Source: an uncultured bacterium (GTDB taxonomy: Bacteria > Cyanobacteriota > Vampirovibrionia > Gastranaerophilales > Gastranaerophilaceae). Taken from it: 64,000 nucleotides of DNA. The notes beneath the pieces are model-generated. The model made no database searches. It was not told where the DNA came from and was given only the letters and a program-made list of their open reading frames with translations. Every line of letters begins with the position of its first letter. The first letter of the stretch is position 1. Positions 9,728-16,523 of the stretch are shown here, piece by piece. The DNA is taken from contig CASFXY010000017.1 of assembly GCA_949298805.1 (NCBI GenBank), forward strand, positions 1-64,000, in the 5' to 3' direction. The position numbers and the translations under genes are program-made.

Positions 9728-10165
9728 ATGAATTTTGTTTATAATAATAAATGCAACTTTGTTGCTTTTGGCACAAATAAGAAGGTTGAGGGCATGCAAA
9801 ATAAACCTGAAGCAATTAATGAACTCACAAATAAACTCAGAGATATTTTATCTCAGCGTGCCGAAAGAGAAGTCCCTCAAAACGGGAAATTTTCGCCCGT
9901 TTCTGTCTCATTCACAGTTCCTGACACACAAAACAAAGCAAAAGTTGCAATAGAGCCGGATTTTATTAATCCAAAAAATTCAAGAAGGCTTTCTGTGGCA
10001 TCTTACAGAATAGGCAGCGACAGATTAATTTCAAGCTACATTTTCAAAGGCACAAAGCAAGAAATAATCGATTATTTACATAATTCTGAATCTCAGGACA
10101 GAATTATAAAAATCATAAAACATTTATCAGATAGTGTTGATGAATATTATCGTGAAAATTTTTAA
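9728..10165 (+). CDS. Small orphan protein downstream of the RelA/SpoT-like gene, possible immunity protein
   Basis: A 145-residue basic/acidic mixed protein without signal peptide, with its own ribosome binding site (AAGGAG about seven bases before ATG 9728). Residues 9-15 read CNFVAFG, the N-terminal F-x-G motif. A helical segment is followed by a beta-rich region (VSVSFTV, LSVASYRIG, LISSYIF) and a C-terminal helix. No homologous family is recognised. It starts 54 bases after the RelA/SpoT-like gene on the same strand. That position and size suit an immunity or antitoxin partner, but only the context supports this. Confidence 0.6.
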   Translation: MNFVYNNKCNFVAFGTNKKVEGMQNKPEAINELTNKLRDILSQRAEREVPQNGKFSPVSVSFTVPDTQNKAKVAIEPDFINPKNSRRLSVASYRIGSDRLISSYIFKGTKQEIIDYLHNSESQDRIIKIIKHLSDSVDEYYRENF

Positions 10166-10192
10166 TTGATTTTCTTTATACACAGAATAATC

Positions 10193-10208
10193 TGCTATAA
10201 TTAGTTAT
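10193..10208 (+). promoter_or_regulatory. Extended -10 promoter abutting the acetyltransferase start
   Basis: TGCTATAAT at 10193-10201 is a perfect extended -10 element. It ends seven bases before ATG 10209 and there is no ribosome binding site, so the transcript would begin at or next to the start codon (leaderless mRNA). Confidence 0.6.
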
Positions 10209-10799
10209 ATGGATAATAAAGAAAAAATGCTTGGCGGTTATCTTTATGATGCAACAGACTTAAGTCTTTGCAAAGAACGTCTGCGTGCAAAAGATTTGTG
10301 CTTTAAATACAATAATTTAAAACCCTCTGATACTAAGTCCAGAAGGAAAATAATACTTAAACTTTTTGGAAAAGTTGGAAATAATTTTAATATTGAATCT
10401 GATTTTTGGTGTGATTACGGCTATAACATAGAAGCAGGAAATAATTTCTATGTCAATCATAACTGTGTTATGTTAGACTGCAATAAAATCAAATTTGGGG
10501 ATAATGTTTTAATTGCACCTAATTGCGGTTTTTATACTGCAGGACATCCTCTGGATGTTGACAATCGAAATAAGTGGATAGAATATGCCTACCCCGTAAC
10601 TGTTGGAAGTAATGTTTGGTTTGGTGCAAATACAATAGTTTTGCCCAATGTTAAAATCGGAGATAATGTTGTAATAGGCGCAGGAAGCGTTGTGTCAAAA
10701 GACATCCCTTCCAATGTTTTGGCATACGGCTCTCCATGCAGGGTTATAAGAGAAATTACCGAGGAAGATAAAAATAAATATATAAAAGCGGAGAAGTAA
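10209..10799 (+). CDS. Sugar O-acetyltransferase, maltose/galactoside acetyltransferase family
   Basis: A 196-residue LacA/Maa/NodL-type acetyltransferase that moves acetyl from acetyl-CoA to a sugar hydroxyl in the cytoplasm. The N-terminal Mac domain (MLGGYLYDATDLSL..R.R) leads into a left-handed beta-helix of hexapeptide repeats, with YNIEAGNNFYVNHNCVMLD, the TAGHPLD catalytic-histidine motif (His near residue 117), then GSNVWFGAN, VLPNVKIGDNVVIGAGSVV and GSPCRVIRE. Length is normal for the family. The start follows a perfect extended -10 with no ribosome binding site. Four bases separate it from the CDF transporter gene, so the two probably form an operon. The natural acceptor sugar cannot be told from sequence. 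Confidence 0.88.
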   Translation: MDNKEKMLGGYLYDATDLSLCKERLRAKDLCFKYNNLKPSDTKSRRKIILKLFGKVGNNFNIESDFWCDYGYNIEAGNNFYVNHNCVMLDCNKIKFGDNVLIAPNCGFYTAGHPLDVDNRNKWIEYAYPVTVGSNVWFGANTIVLPNVKIGDNVVIGAGSVVSKDIPSNVLAYGSPCRVIREITEEDKNKYIKAEK

Positions 10800-10803
10800 T
10801 ATA

Positions 10804-11448
10804 ATGTATAGTGCTGCAAAAAATAAAACTTTGCTTGTGATTATCCTTACAATTGTAACAATGATTTTTGAAATATCATTCGGAATGATAACGCGCTCTA
10901 TGGCGTTAACTGCGGACGGTTGGCACATGGGGACACATGCGTTTGCTCTTTCTGTTACATTTTTTGCTTACGTTTTGTCCGCTAAATTTTCAAAAAGCGA
11001 AAAATTTTCCCTTGATACCGATAAAATAGGAACTCTGGGAGGATATACAAGTTCTGTTTTGCTTGGAATTACAGGTGTTTGGATTTTATTTGAATCAATA
11101 ATGCGTTTTTTAAGTCCTTATCAAATTAATTTTAATGATGCAATTATTGTTGCATTAATAGGTTTGTTTGTGAATCTTTTAAGCATATTTATAATGGGTG
11201 TCAAAACTCATAGCTGTGAACACAAACATGAACATAAAGATTATAATTTTATTGCAGCCTACATGCATATTATGGCAGATGCGCTTACTTCTCTCTTTGC
11301 CATATTCGCGCTTTTTGCAGGAAAATATTTCGGGCTTGTTTTTCTTGATCCTTTTGTGGGCGTAATTGGCGGTATAATGATTTGTATATGGGCTTTTAAT
11401 TTAATTAAATCAACATCAATGATATTGCTTGATGTTAAAAGTAAATAA
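10804..11448 (+). CDS. CDF (DmeF-like) cation efflux protein lacking the C-terminal domain
   Basis: A 214-residue membrane protein with about six transmembrane helices. MALTADGWHMGTH contains the D-x3-H metal-site pair of helix 2, and HIMADALTS contains the second H-x3-D pair of helix 5. A histidine-rich loop (SCEHKHEHKD) lies between helices 4 and 5, typical of DmeF-type Co/Ni/Zn exporters. The protein stops at SMILLDVKSK, just after helix 6, where homologues usually continue with a cytoplasmic metal-binding domain. The transport sites are intact, so this may be a natural short form. It closely follows the acetyltransferase gene, and an AT-rich palindrome lies after its stop (about 11450-11471). 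Confidence 0.85.
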   Translation: MYSAAKNKTLLVIILTIVTMIFEISFGMITRSMALTADGWHMGTHAFALSVTFFAYVLSAKFSKSEKFSLDTDKIGTLGGYTSSVLLGITGVWILFESIMRFLSPYQINFNDAIIVALIGLFVNLLSIFIMGVKTHSCEHKHEHKDYNFIAAYMHIMADALTSLFAIFALFAGKYFGLVFLDPFVGVIGGIMICIWAFNLIKSTSMILLDVKSK

Positions 11449-11473
11449 TTTATAAAATATTTATTTTATAAAG

Positions 11474-11502
11474 GCAATTTTTTTTATTATATATACTTTA
11501 TA
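11474..11502 (+). promoter_or_regulatory. GCAATT-N12-TATACTTTATA box upstream of glucosaminidase-like gene
   Basis: GCAATT at 11474-11479 and TATACTTTATA at 11492-11502, with 12 bases between, repeat exactly the arrangement found at 7473-7501. It lies 33 bases before the start codon. The shared geometry suggests a common promoter class for these two accessory genes. Confidence 0.4.
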
Positions 11503-11534
11503 TAATATATATATGATATAAAGAAAGAGTTAAC

Positions 11535-12260
11535 ATGTCTGTAAATCCTTTTGAATATTTATCAATAAGCAAGGGAACAATCAACCTTAGCGGTAATAAT
11601 TCCTCGACAGAGGAAGATGTCGAGTCGCAAGATAAAATACCTGATAAAAAAAATTATACAAGCACTTCTGAAGAATGGTATTTGCAGGCTGATTTTGATG
11701 ATAATTTTGATGATGTAATAGAAATGGCTTCTCAAACAAGAGAGGCTCTTGTAAATCAAGCAAAATCAGCTTTTGAGAATAAATTAAATGCCAATAATCT
11801 TGCATCTGCGACAAATTATCAAAGCACATCTTCAATAACTCCTCTTAGCAATGATTTTGCGGATAAGCTTAATGATAAGTTTAAGGGTGCTCTTGCGGGC
11901 ATGGGTGAAATAATTGTGGGTGCCGCACAAAAATACGGTCTTGACCCTGCATTATTGGCGGCAATTATGGCGCTTGAAACCGGCTGGGGAACTTCAAGTG
12001 CGGTAAATAATCAAAATAATCCGGGCGGACTTATGGACCCTGCTTCAAATTGGATGAAGCTTCAAAGTTTTTCATCTATTGAAGAAGGCATTGATGCTAT
12101 GGCAAAAAATCTTAAAAACGGTTATATAGATAAAGGACTTACAACAATTGCGCAAATTGGTAATAAATATTGTCCCGTAGGTGCGGCAAATGACCCTAAC
12201 GGAACAAATGCGGGTTGGATACCTTCTGTAACTTCAATTTATAATCAACTTAAAGCTTAG
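11535..12260 (+). CDS. Glucosaminidase/FlgJ-type peptidoglycan hydrolase without signal peptide
   Basis: A 241-residue protein. Residues 1-110 are polar and low-complexity. Residues 115-241 are a GH73-type glucosaminidase domain: AQKYGLDPALLAAIMALETGWGTS with probable catalytic Glu148, NNPGGLMDP in the position of the usual NN-x-FGLK, SFSSIEEGIDAMAKNL, and a C-terminal WIPSVTSIYNQL helix. Such enzymes cut the glycan strand of peptidoglycan. No Sec signal or lipobox is present, so it needs a non-Sec route, a phage-like system or lysis to reach the wall. It overlaps the convergent orphan by four bases. Expression probably comes from the box at 11474-11502. Confidence 0.78.
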   Translation: MSVNPFEYLSISKGTINLSGNNSSTEEDVESQDKIPDKKNYTSTSEEWYLQADFDDNFDDVIEMASQTREALVNQAKSAFENKLNANNLASATNYQSTSSITPLSNDFADKLNDKFKGALAGMGEIIVGAAQKYGLDPALLAAIMALETGWGTSSAVNNQNNPGGLMDPASNWMKLQSFSSIEEGIDAMAKNLKNGYIDKGLTTIAQIGNKYCPVGAANDPNGTNAGWIPSVTSIYNQLKA

Positions 12261-12748
12261 TTTGATTTGCCCAATGATAACCTTGCCATTTCATCGGATG
12301 AAAAACAGGCATGAACTTTGTTTATTTTACTTTCTATGTTTTTGGGAGGGTTTTTGACTTGTTTATATATTGCCCAGAATAATGCTTTTGAAAGACCGAG
12401 AGAAAAACAGGTTATTCTTTTTGCGCAAAGTTTTCCGTTTATCGGATTTGCAAGCATAATTTCACAATCGTACCCTTTTGCATCGTTTGGAAAAACAGGC
12501 GTTATTGATTTTGAAACAAACGGTATGTCAACCCATTTTAATCCGTCTATTTTAATCAACAAAAAAATTATTTCTTCACGAATAAATATCTGGAAAAATA
12601 TTTCATTATTTTCAAATATTTTTACTGTTTCAACATCGGGATTTTTTCTAAGTATGGTAATTACTGCTTTTTTGCCGTCAAAAGAAAGTCTTTGCCCCTC
12701 GCGAAGATTTATAAATTCGTTGTAGTTATTGCCTGTTAAATATTCCAC
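12257..12748 (-). CDS. Hypothetical protein
   Basis: A 163-residue soluble protein of unknown function. The start is GTG 12748; TAAAAT lies exactly six bases upstream of it with no ribosome binding site, so it may be leaderless. The N-terminal half is beta-rich (LSFDGKKAVITIL, NEIFFQIFI, IIFLLIKID) and the C-terminal half contains an aromatic helix and a CFSSDEMARLSL segment. No catalytic motif is recognised. It overlaps the convergent glucosaminidase-like gene by four bases. Confidence 0.55.
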   Translation of the reverse strand: MEYLTGNNYNEFINLREGQRLSFDGKKAVITILRKNPDVETVKIFENNEIFFQIFIREEIIFLLIKIDGLKWVDIPFVSKSITPVFPNDAKGYDCEIMLANPINGKLCAKRITCFSLGLSKALFWAIYKQVKNPPKNIESKINKVHACFSSDEMARLSLGKSN

Positions 12749-12766
12749 AACATTATTTTAACACAA

Positions 12767-13048
12767 TTAACCGTTTATACTTTTCATTACTATTGCTGCA
12801 GGGTCCTTGTGAGAAGGTGAGTTGATATTTTTGGCAATTTTAGAAACTGCTGCTTCAGGATTTGATATTTTTTTTATTATTGCTTTAAAAATATCTATAA
12901 TACCTCCGACAAGTCCTCTTGTCGCTTTTGATTTTTTTTCGATGTTTACTTGTGCTACAGTATTTTGTATTGCAGCGGTTGTTTTTCTTGCTTTTCCGGC
13001 AATGTTTGATGATGAAATTTTTGGTGTAATTGTTAATGCTTTTGTCAT
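12767..13048 (-). CDS. Small hypothetical protein
   Basis: A 93-residue, very basic protein with a central hydrophobic helix (RGLVGGIIDIFKAIIKKI) flanked by Lys/Ser/Ala-rich arms. A good ribosome binding site (AAAGGAA, about eight bases from the ATG) supports the reverse-strand frame over the overlapping forward one. It could be a membrane-associated peptide. Function unknown. It is transcribed away from the arginine operon. Confidence 0.5.
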   Translation of the reverse strand: MTKALTITPKISSSNIAGKARKTTAAIQNTVAQVNIEKKSKATRGLVGGIIDIFKAIIKKISNPEAAVSKIAKNINSPSHKDPAAIVMKSING

Positions 13049-13149
13049 AAATTTTTCCTTTTACAAATATATTAAAACACTTGATAAAATCTAATTGTTG
13101 ATTTATTAAGGAATATTTACATTAATCGTGTAATAAGTACAATTAATTA

Positions 13150-13178
13150 TTGACAACTTTTAAAAAAAATGATGTAAT
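13150..13178 (+). promoter_or_regulatory. Arginine operon promoter
   Basis: A perfect -35 TTGACA (13150-13155) is followed after 17 bases by TGTAAT (13173-13178), five of six -10 matches. It is the best sigma-70 promoter in the window and would start transcription near 13185, just ahead of the leader ORF and about 170 bases before argC. Confidence 0.8.
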
Positions 13179-13203
13179 AAACGTAAAGGAAAAAGGAAAC
13201 ATA

Positions 13204-13266
13204 ATGAAAAAACTTTATCTAGCAATTATAATCCGCCGACGCTTAATAAGACAGGAGTCTTATTAA
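13204..13266 (+). CDS. Arginine-rich leader peptide of the arg operon
   Basis: A 20-codon ORF (MKKLYLAIIIRRRLIRQESY) begins 19 bases after the predicted transcription start, with AAGGA at 13193-13197 as ribosome binding site. Codons 11-13 are CGC CGA CGC and codon 16 is AGA, so four arginine codons cluster in its second half. CGC and CGA appear rarer than AGA in the surrounding genes, which would make translation sensitive to charged tRNA-Arg. The ORF ends inside a perfect hairpin, and a terminator follows before argC. This is the layout of amino-acid leader peptides such as trpL or hisL. The regulatory role is inferred. Confidence 0.7.
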   Translation: MKKLYLAIIIRRRLIRQESY

Positions 13267-13268
13267 GC
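13241..13268 (+). promoter_or_regulatory. Leader hairpin overlapping the Arg codons and leader stop
   Basis: GCTTAATAAGAC (13241-13252) and GTCTTATTAAGC (13257-13268) are perfect 12-base complements around the loop AGGA. The stem starts in the third arginine codon of the leader and ends just past its stop. A second perfect pair, AAAACTTTAT (13209-13218) with ATAAAGTTTT (13279-13288), encloses it. A ribosome stalled on the arginine codons would cover the 5' arm. The same 5' arm (GCTTAA) can alternatively pair with TTAAGC at 13300-13305, at the base of the terminator. Confidence 0.7.
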
Positions 13269-13301
13269 TTATTTTGCATAAAGTTTTAAAATAAATTTTT
13301 T

Positions 13302-13342
13302 AAGCCTCCCTTTTATGGTATAGCCTGCAAAGGGAGGCTTTT
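13302..13342 (+). terminator. Attenuator terminator before argC
   Basis: AAGCCTCCCTTT (13302-13313) pairs perfectly with AAAGGGAGGCTT (13329-13340) across a 15-base loop and is followed by TT then G, so the T tract is short. It lies between the leader ORF and argC, only 16 bases before the argC start, where a constitutive terminator would make no sense. Conditional termination is therefore likely. Confidence 0.75.
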
Positions 13343-13358
13343 GTATAGAAAGGCAGAT

Positions 13359-14393
13359 ATGATTAAAGCATCAATAATAGGCGCAACAGGATACTCGGGA
13401 GTGGTACTTGCAGGGATTTTGTCTTCACATAAGGATGTAGAAATTGTTTCCCTTACAAGTCAAAGTTATAAAGGGCAATATTATAGCGATATATATAAAA
13501 ATTTTAAAGGTGTGCTTGACATAAAGCTTGAAGAAGAAAATATTGATGAAATTTCAAAGAAATCCGATGTTATTTTTCTTGCTTTACCACATGGAATTGC
13601 TTCCAAGAAAATTACTCAAGATGTTTTAAAACAAGCAAAAGTTATTGATTTAGGTGCTGATTTCAGACTTAAAAATATAACAACTTATCAAGCATGGTAT
13701 AATACTCAACACTTTGGCGAAAATCTGCTAAATAAAGCTATTTACGGTTTACCGGAGTGGAATAAAGAGCAAATCAAAACTGCATGTCTTGTTGCTAACC
13801 CGGGCTGCTATGCAACTGCTTCAATTTTAACAGTCGCACCTTTATTAAAAGAGGGGGTTATACATTCCGATGATATTATAATTGATGCGAAATCAGGAGT
13901 GTCGGGTGCTGGCAGGGGGCTTAGCATTGATACTCATTTTTGCGAATGCAATGAAACCATCAAAGCATACAAGGTTGCAACCCACAGGCATACACCTGAA
14001 ATAGAACAAGTCTTGAGTGATATTTCAGGCAATAATGTTCTTTTGAATTTTACACCCCACCTTGTGCCTATGAATAGAGGAATTTTAATAAGTGCATATT
14101 TGAATTCCAAAAAAGATATATCGATTGATGAATTAAAACAAGTTTATAAAAAATATTATTTAGATAAACCTTTTGTAAGACTTTTTGATGATGTTGTACA
14201 AACAAGATGGACAAAAGGTACAAATTATTGTGATATAAGCGTGTTTAAAGACGAGCGAACGGGACGAATTATTGCCTTTGGTGCAATAGACAATTTATAT
14301 AAAGGTGCATCAGGGCAAGCGGTGCAAAATATGAACATAATGTTTGGTTTGGACGAAAAGACTTCACTTCAAAATACAGCGGTATTCCCGTAA
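13359..14393 (+). CDS. argC: N-acetyl-gamma-glutamyl-phosphate reductase
   Basis: Third step of arginine synthesis: NADPH-dependent reduction of N-acetylglutamyl phosphate to the semialdehyde, in the cytoplasm. ATG 13359 with AAAGG six bases upstream gives 344 residues beginning MIKASIIGATGYSG; a TTG at 13341 lies inside the terminator tail and is unlikely. The Rossmann motif GATGYSG, the catalytic cysteine in NPGCYAT, and the PHLVPMNRGIL and YKGASGQAVQNMN motifs are all present. Length is normal. First gene of the seven-gene arg operon, controlled by the upstream leader/terminator. Confidence 0.95.
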   Translation: MIKASIIGATGYSGVVLAGILSSHKDVEIVSLTSQSYKGQYYSDIYKNFKGVLDIKLEEENIDEISKKSDVIFLALPHGIASKKITQDVLKQAKVIDLGADFRLKNITTYQAWYNTQHFGENLLNKAIYGLPEWNKEQIKTACLVANPGCYATASILTVAPLLKEGVIHSDDIIIDAKSGVSGAGRGLSIDTHFCECNETIKAYKVATHRHTPEIEQVLSDISGNNVLLNFTPHLVPMNRGILISAYLNSKKDISIDELKQVYKKYYLDKPFVRLFDDVVQTRWTKGTNYCDISVFKDERTGRIIAFGAIDNLYKGASGQAVQNMNIMFGLDEKTSLQNTAVFP

Positions 14394-14406
14394 AAAAGGA
14401 GAAAAA

Positions 14407-15648
14407 ATGTTTAATACAAAAGAAAAGATAAAGAAGATTAACGGCGCTATAATTGCACCCCAAGGGTTTGAGGCTGCAGGTATAAGAACGGGTGTGAAGA
14501 GAAGAAGAAAAGATTTGGCGATAATATATACAAAAAAAAGTGCTGTTTGTGCAGGTGTATATACAACCAATGTCGTAAAAGCAGCGCCCTTGCTCGTTAC
14601 TAAAGATATTGTTGAAAAAGGTACTTCTGTGAATGCTGTAATTATTAACAGTGGTAATGCAAATGCCTGTACCGGTGCAAAAGGGCTTACAAATGCGTGG
14701 GCAATGGTAGAAAAAACGCAAAAAGTTCTTAATTTACCGCAAAGAAGTGTTTTAGTTGCTTCGACCGGTGTTATAGGTGTAGAGCTTCAAATGGATAAAA
14801 TTTTAGACGGTATTGAAGAAATAGTAACTCAAATGGGCAATAATGAACAAGCTGCGCTTAATGCTGCCGAGGGTATCATGACTACAGATACTTTTGTAAA
14901 AGGTGTTGCTTATGAATTTGAAATAAGTGGAAAAATTGTTAAAATTGGTGCAATTGCAAAAGGGTCAGGCATGATTCATCCTAACATGGGAACCATGCTT
15001 GGTTTTATCACAACCGATGCGGTAATTTCAAAAGAAATGCTGCAAAAAGCTCTGTCGGAAAGTACTAAAAATACTTATAACATGATTTCGGTTGACGGTG
15101 ATACTTCTACAAATGATATGGTTCTTGTGCTTGCAAACGGTTGTGCTCAAAATAAACCTATTGAGAGCGAAACACAAGATTATAAAACTTTCGCAACCGC
15201 ACTTGATATGTTAAATAAGCACTTGGCAAAGCAAATAGTTTTGGATGGCGAAGGGGCGACGAAATTTATTGAAATTAATGTTTCCGGTGCAAGTGATGAG
15301 GAGTCGGCCAGAATTCTTGCAAAATCCGTAATGACTTCAAATCTTGTAAAAACCGCTTTTTTCGGCGAAGATGCAAATTGGGGCAGAATTCTTGCCGCAT
15401 TGGGATACAGTGGAATTAAATTTAATCCCGATAATGTTTCAATTGAATTTTGTGCCGGAGATTTATCAATGTACTTGATGAAAGCTGGTGTGCCGCAAGA
15501 ATTTAGCGAAGATAATGCCCATGAGCTTCTAAAAAATAAAGAAATAAGTGTAAATATTTATTTAAGCGAAGGTGAAGCTAAAGCTACGGCGTGGGGTTGT
15601 GATTTAAGTTACGAGTATGTAAGAATTAACGGCGAATATAGGACATAG
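14407..15648 (+). CDS. argJ: Bifunctional glutamate N-acetyltransferase / ornithine acetyltransferase
   Basis: ArgJ recycles the acetyl group from N-acetylornithine to glutamate. ATG 14407 follows a GGAG ribosome binding site and gives 413 residues. The self-cleavage region KGSGMIHPNMGTMLGF is intact, with the Thr that becomes the beta-subunit nucleophile. The C-terminal half has GEDANWGRILAALGYSG. Its presence next to argB, argC and argD with no argE in the cluster indicates the cyclic acetyl pathway. It starts 13 bases after argC. Confidence 0.95.
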   Translation: MFNTKEKIKKINGAIIAPQGFEAAGIRTGVKRRRKDLAIIYTKKSAVCAGVYTTNVVKAAPLLVTKDIVEKGTSVNAVIINSGNANACTGAKGLTNAWAMVEKTQKVLNLPQRSVLVASTGVIGVELQMDKILDGIEEIVTQMGNNEQAALNAAEGIMTTDTFVKGVAYEFEISGKIVKIGAIAKGSGMIHPNMGTMLGFITTDAVISKEMLQKALSESTKNTYNMISVDGDTSTNDMVLVLANGCAQNKPIESETQDYKTFATALDMLNKHLAKQIVLDGEGATKFIEINVSGASDEESARILAKSVMTSNLVKTAFFGEDANWGRILAALGYSGIKFNPDNVSIEFCAGDLSMYLMKAGVPQEFSEDNAHELLKNKEISVNIYLSEGEAKATAWGCDLSYEYVRINGEYRT

Positions 15649-15662
15649 TGTGAGGGATACTA

Positions 15663-16523
15663 ATGAAAGAATACGTTCAAAAAGTAAGAATTTTAACAGA
15701 GTCTTTACCTTATATAAAAGAATTTACCGGTAAAACCGTTGTAATAAAGTTGGGCGGTGAAGCTCTTAAAGATGAAACCGTTTCAAAAACATTAATGGAA
15801 GATGTTGCACTTATGAAATATATCGGAATAAAACCCGTTATAGTTCATGGGGGCGGTGTAGAGATTACTGAAACCTTAAAAGAAATGAATGTTAAAACGG
15901 AATTTGTAGATGGGTTAAGAAAAACGGATAAAAAAACTGCCCAAGTTGTTGAAATGGTTCTTGCGGCAAGTGTAAACAAAAAAATTGTGTACGATATTCA
16001 AACCCATGGGGTTGAAGCTATAGGGATTTGCGGATGTGATACAAATTTGTTCGAAATACAAAAAATTTATCCAAACGGCAAGGATTTGGGTTACATAGGT
16101 GAGGTTACAAAAGTAAACGAGAAAATATTAAATGTGCTTATTGATAATTCTTATATACCAGTGATAGCACCTGTTTCAAAGGATAAAGAAGGAAGTATAT
16201 ATAACATAAATGCAGATTATGCAGCAGTTTCGGTCGCTTGCGCTTTAAAGGCACAAAAACTTGTATTTTTAACGGATATCGAAGGGGTTATGAGGGATAA
16301 ATTTGACCCAGCATCAGTCATCTCTACCCTTAAAATTTCTGAAATTAATAAATATATTGATGAAAAAATCATTGAAGGCGGAATGATTCCAAAAGTACAA
16401 AGTTGTAAATACGCAATTGAAAACGGAGTAGAGAGTGTTCATATCCTTGATGGCAGGTTGGAACATTCTTTGTTGCTTGAAATATTTACTCATCATGGAA
16501 TAGGGACGATGGTGGAAAAATAA
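15663..16523 (+). CDS. argB: Acetylglutamate kinase
   Basis: A 286-residue amino-acid kinase that phosphorylates N-acetylglutamate with ATP. The nucleotide-binding VVIKLGGEAL and the acetylglutamate-binding PVIVHGGGVEI are clear, as are YNINADYAA and EGGMIPKVQSC near the C-terminus. The N-terminal extension of about 20 residues (YVQKVRILTESLPYI) is the type found in hexameric, arginine-inhibited ArgB, so feedback control is likely. The stop overlaps the argD start by one base. Confidence 0.95.
   Translation: MKEYVQKVRILTESLPYIKEFTGKTVVIKLGGEALKDETVSKTLMEDVALMKYIGIKPVIVHGGGVEITETLKEMNVKTEFVDGLRKTDKKTAQVVEMVLAASVNKKIVYDIQTHGVEAIGICGCDTNLFEIQKIYPNGKDLGYIGEVTKVNEKILNVLIDNSYIPVIAPVSKDKEGSIYNINADYAAVSVACALKAQKLVFLTDIEGVMRDKFDPASVISTLKISEINKYIDEKIIEGGMIPKVQSCKYAIENGVESVHILDGRLEHSLLLEIFTHHGIGTMVEK

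Noticed and set aside
11450-11471. AT-only palindrome after the CDF gene as a terminator
   Set aside because: TTTATAAAAT/ATTTTATAAA can pair, but it has no G-C pair; it could be a weak terminator or simple AT-rich DNA, so it was not annotated separately.
12318-12725. Forward-strand 135-codon frame opposite the orphan at 12257-12748
   Set aside because: Its membrane-like translation is the antisense of a plausible soluble protein, and it has no ribosome binding site.
12822-13094. Forward-strand 90-codon frame opposite the small gene at 12767-13048
   Set aside because: It has no ribosome binding site and its translation is a hydrophobic mirror of the Lys/Ala-rich reverse frame, which has a good site.
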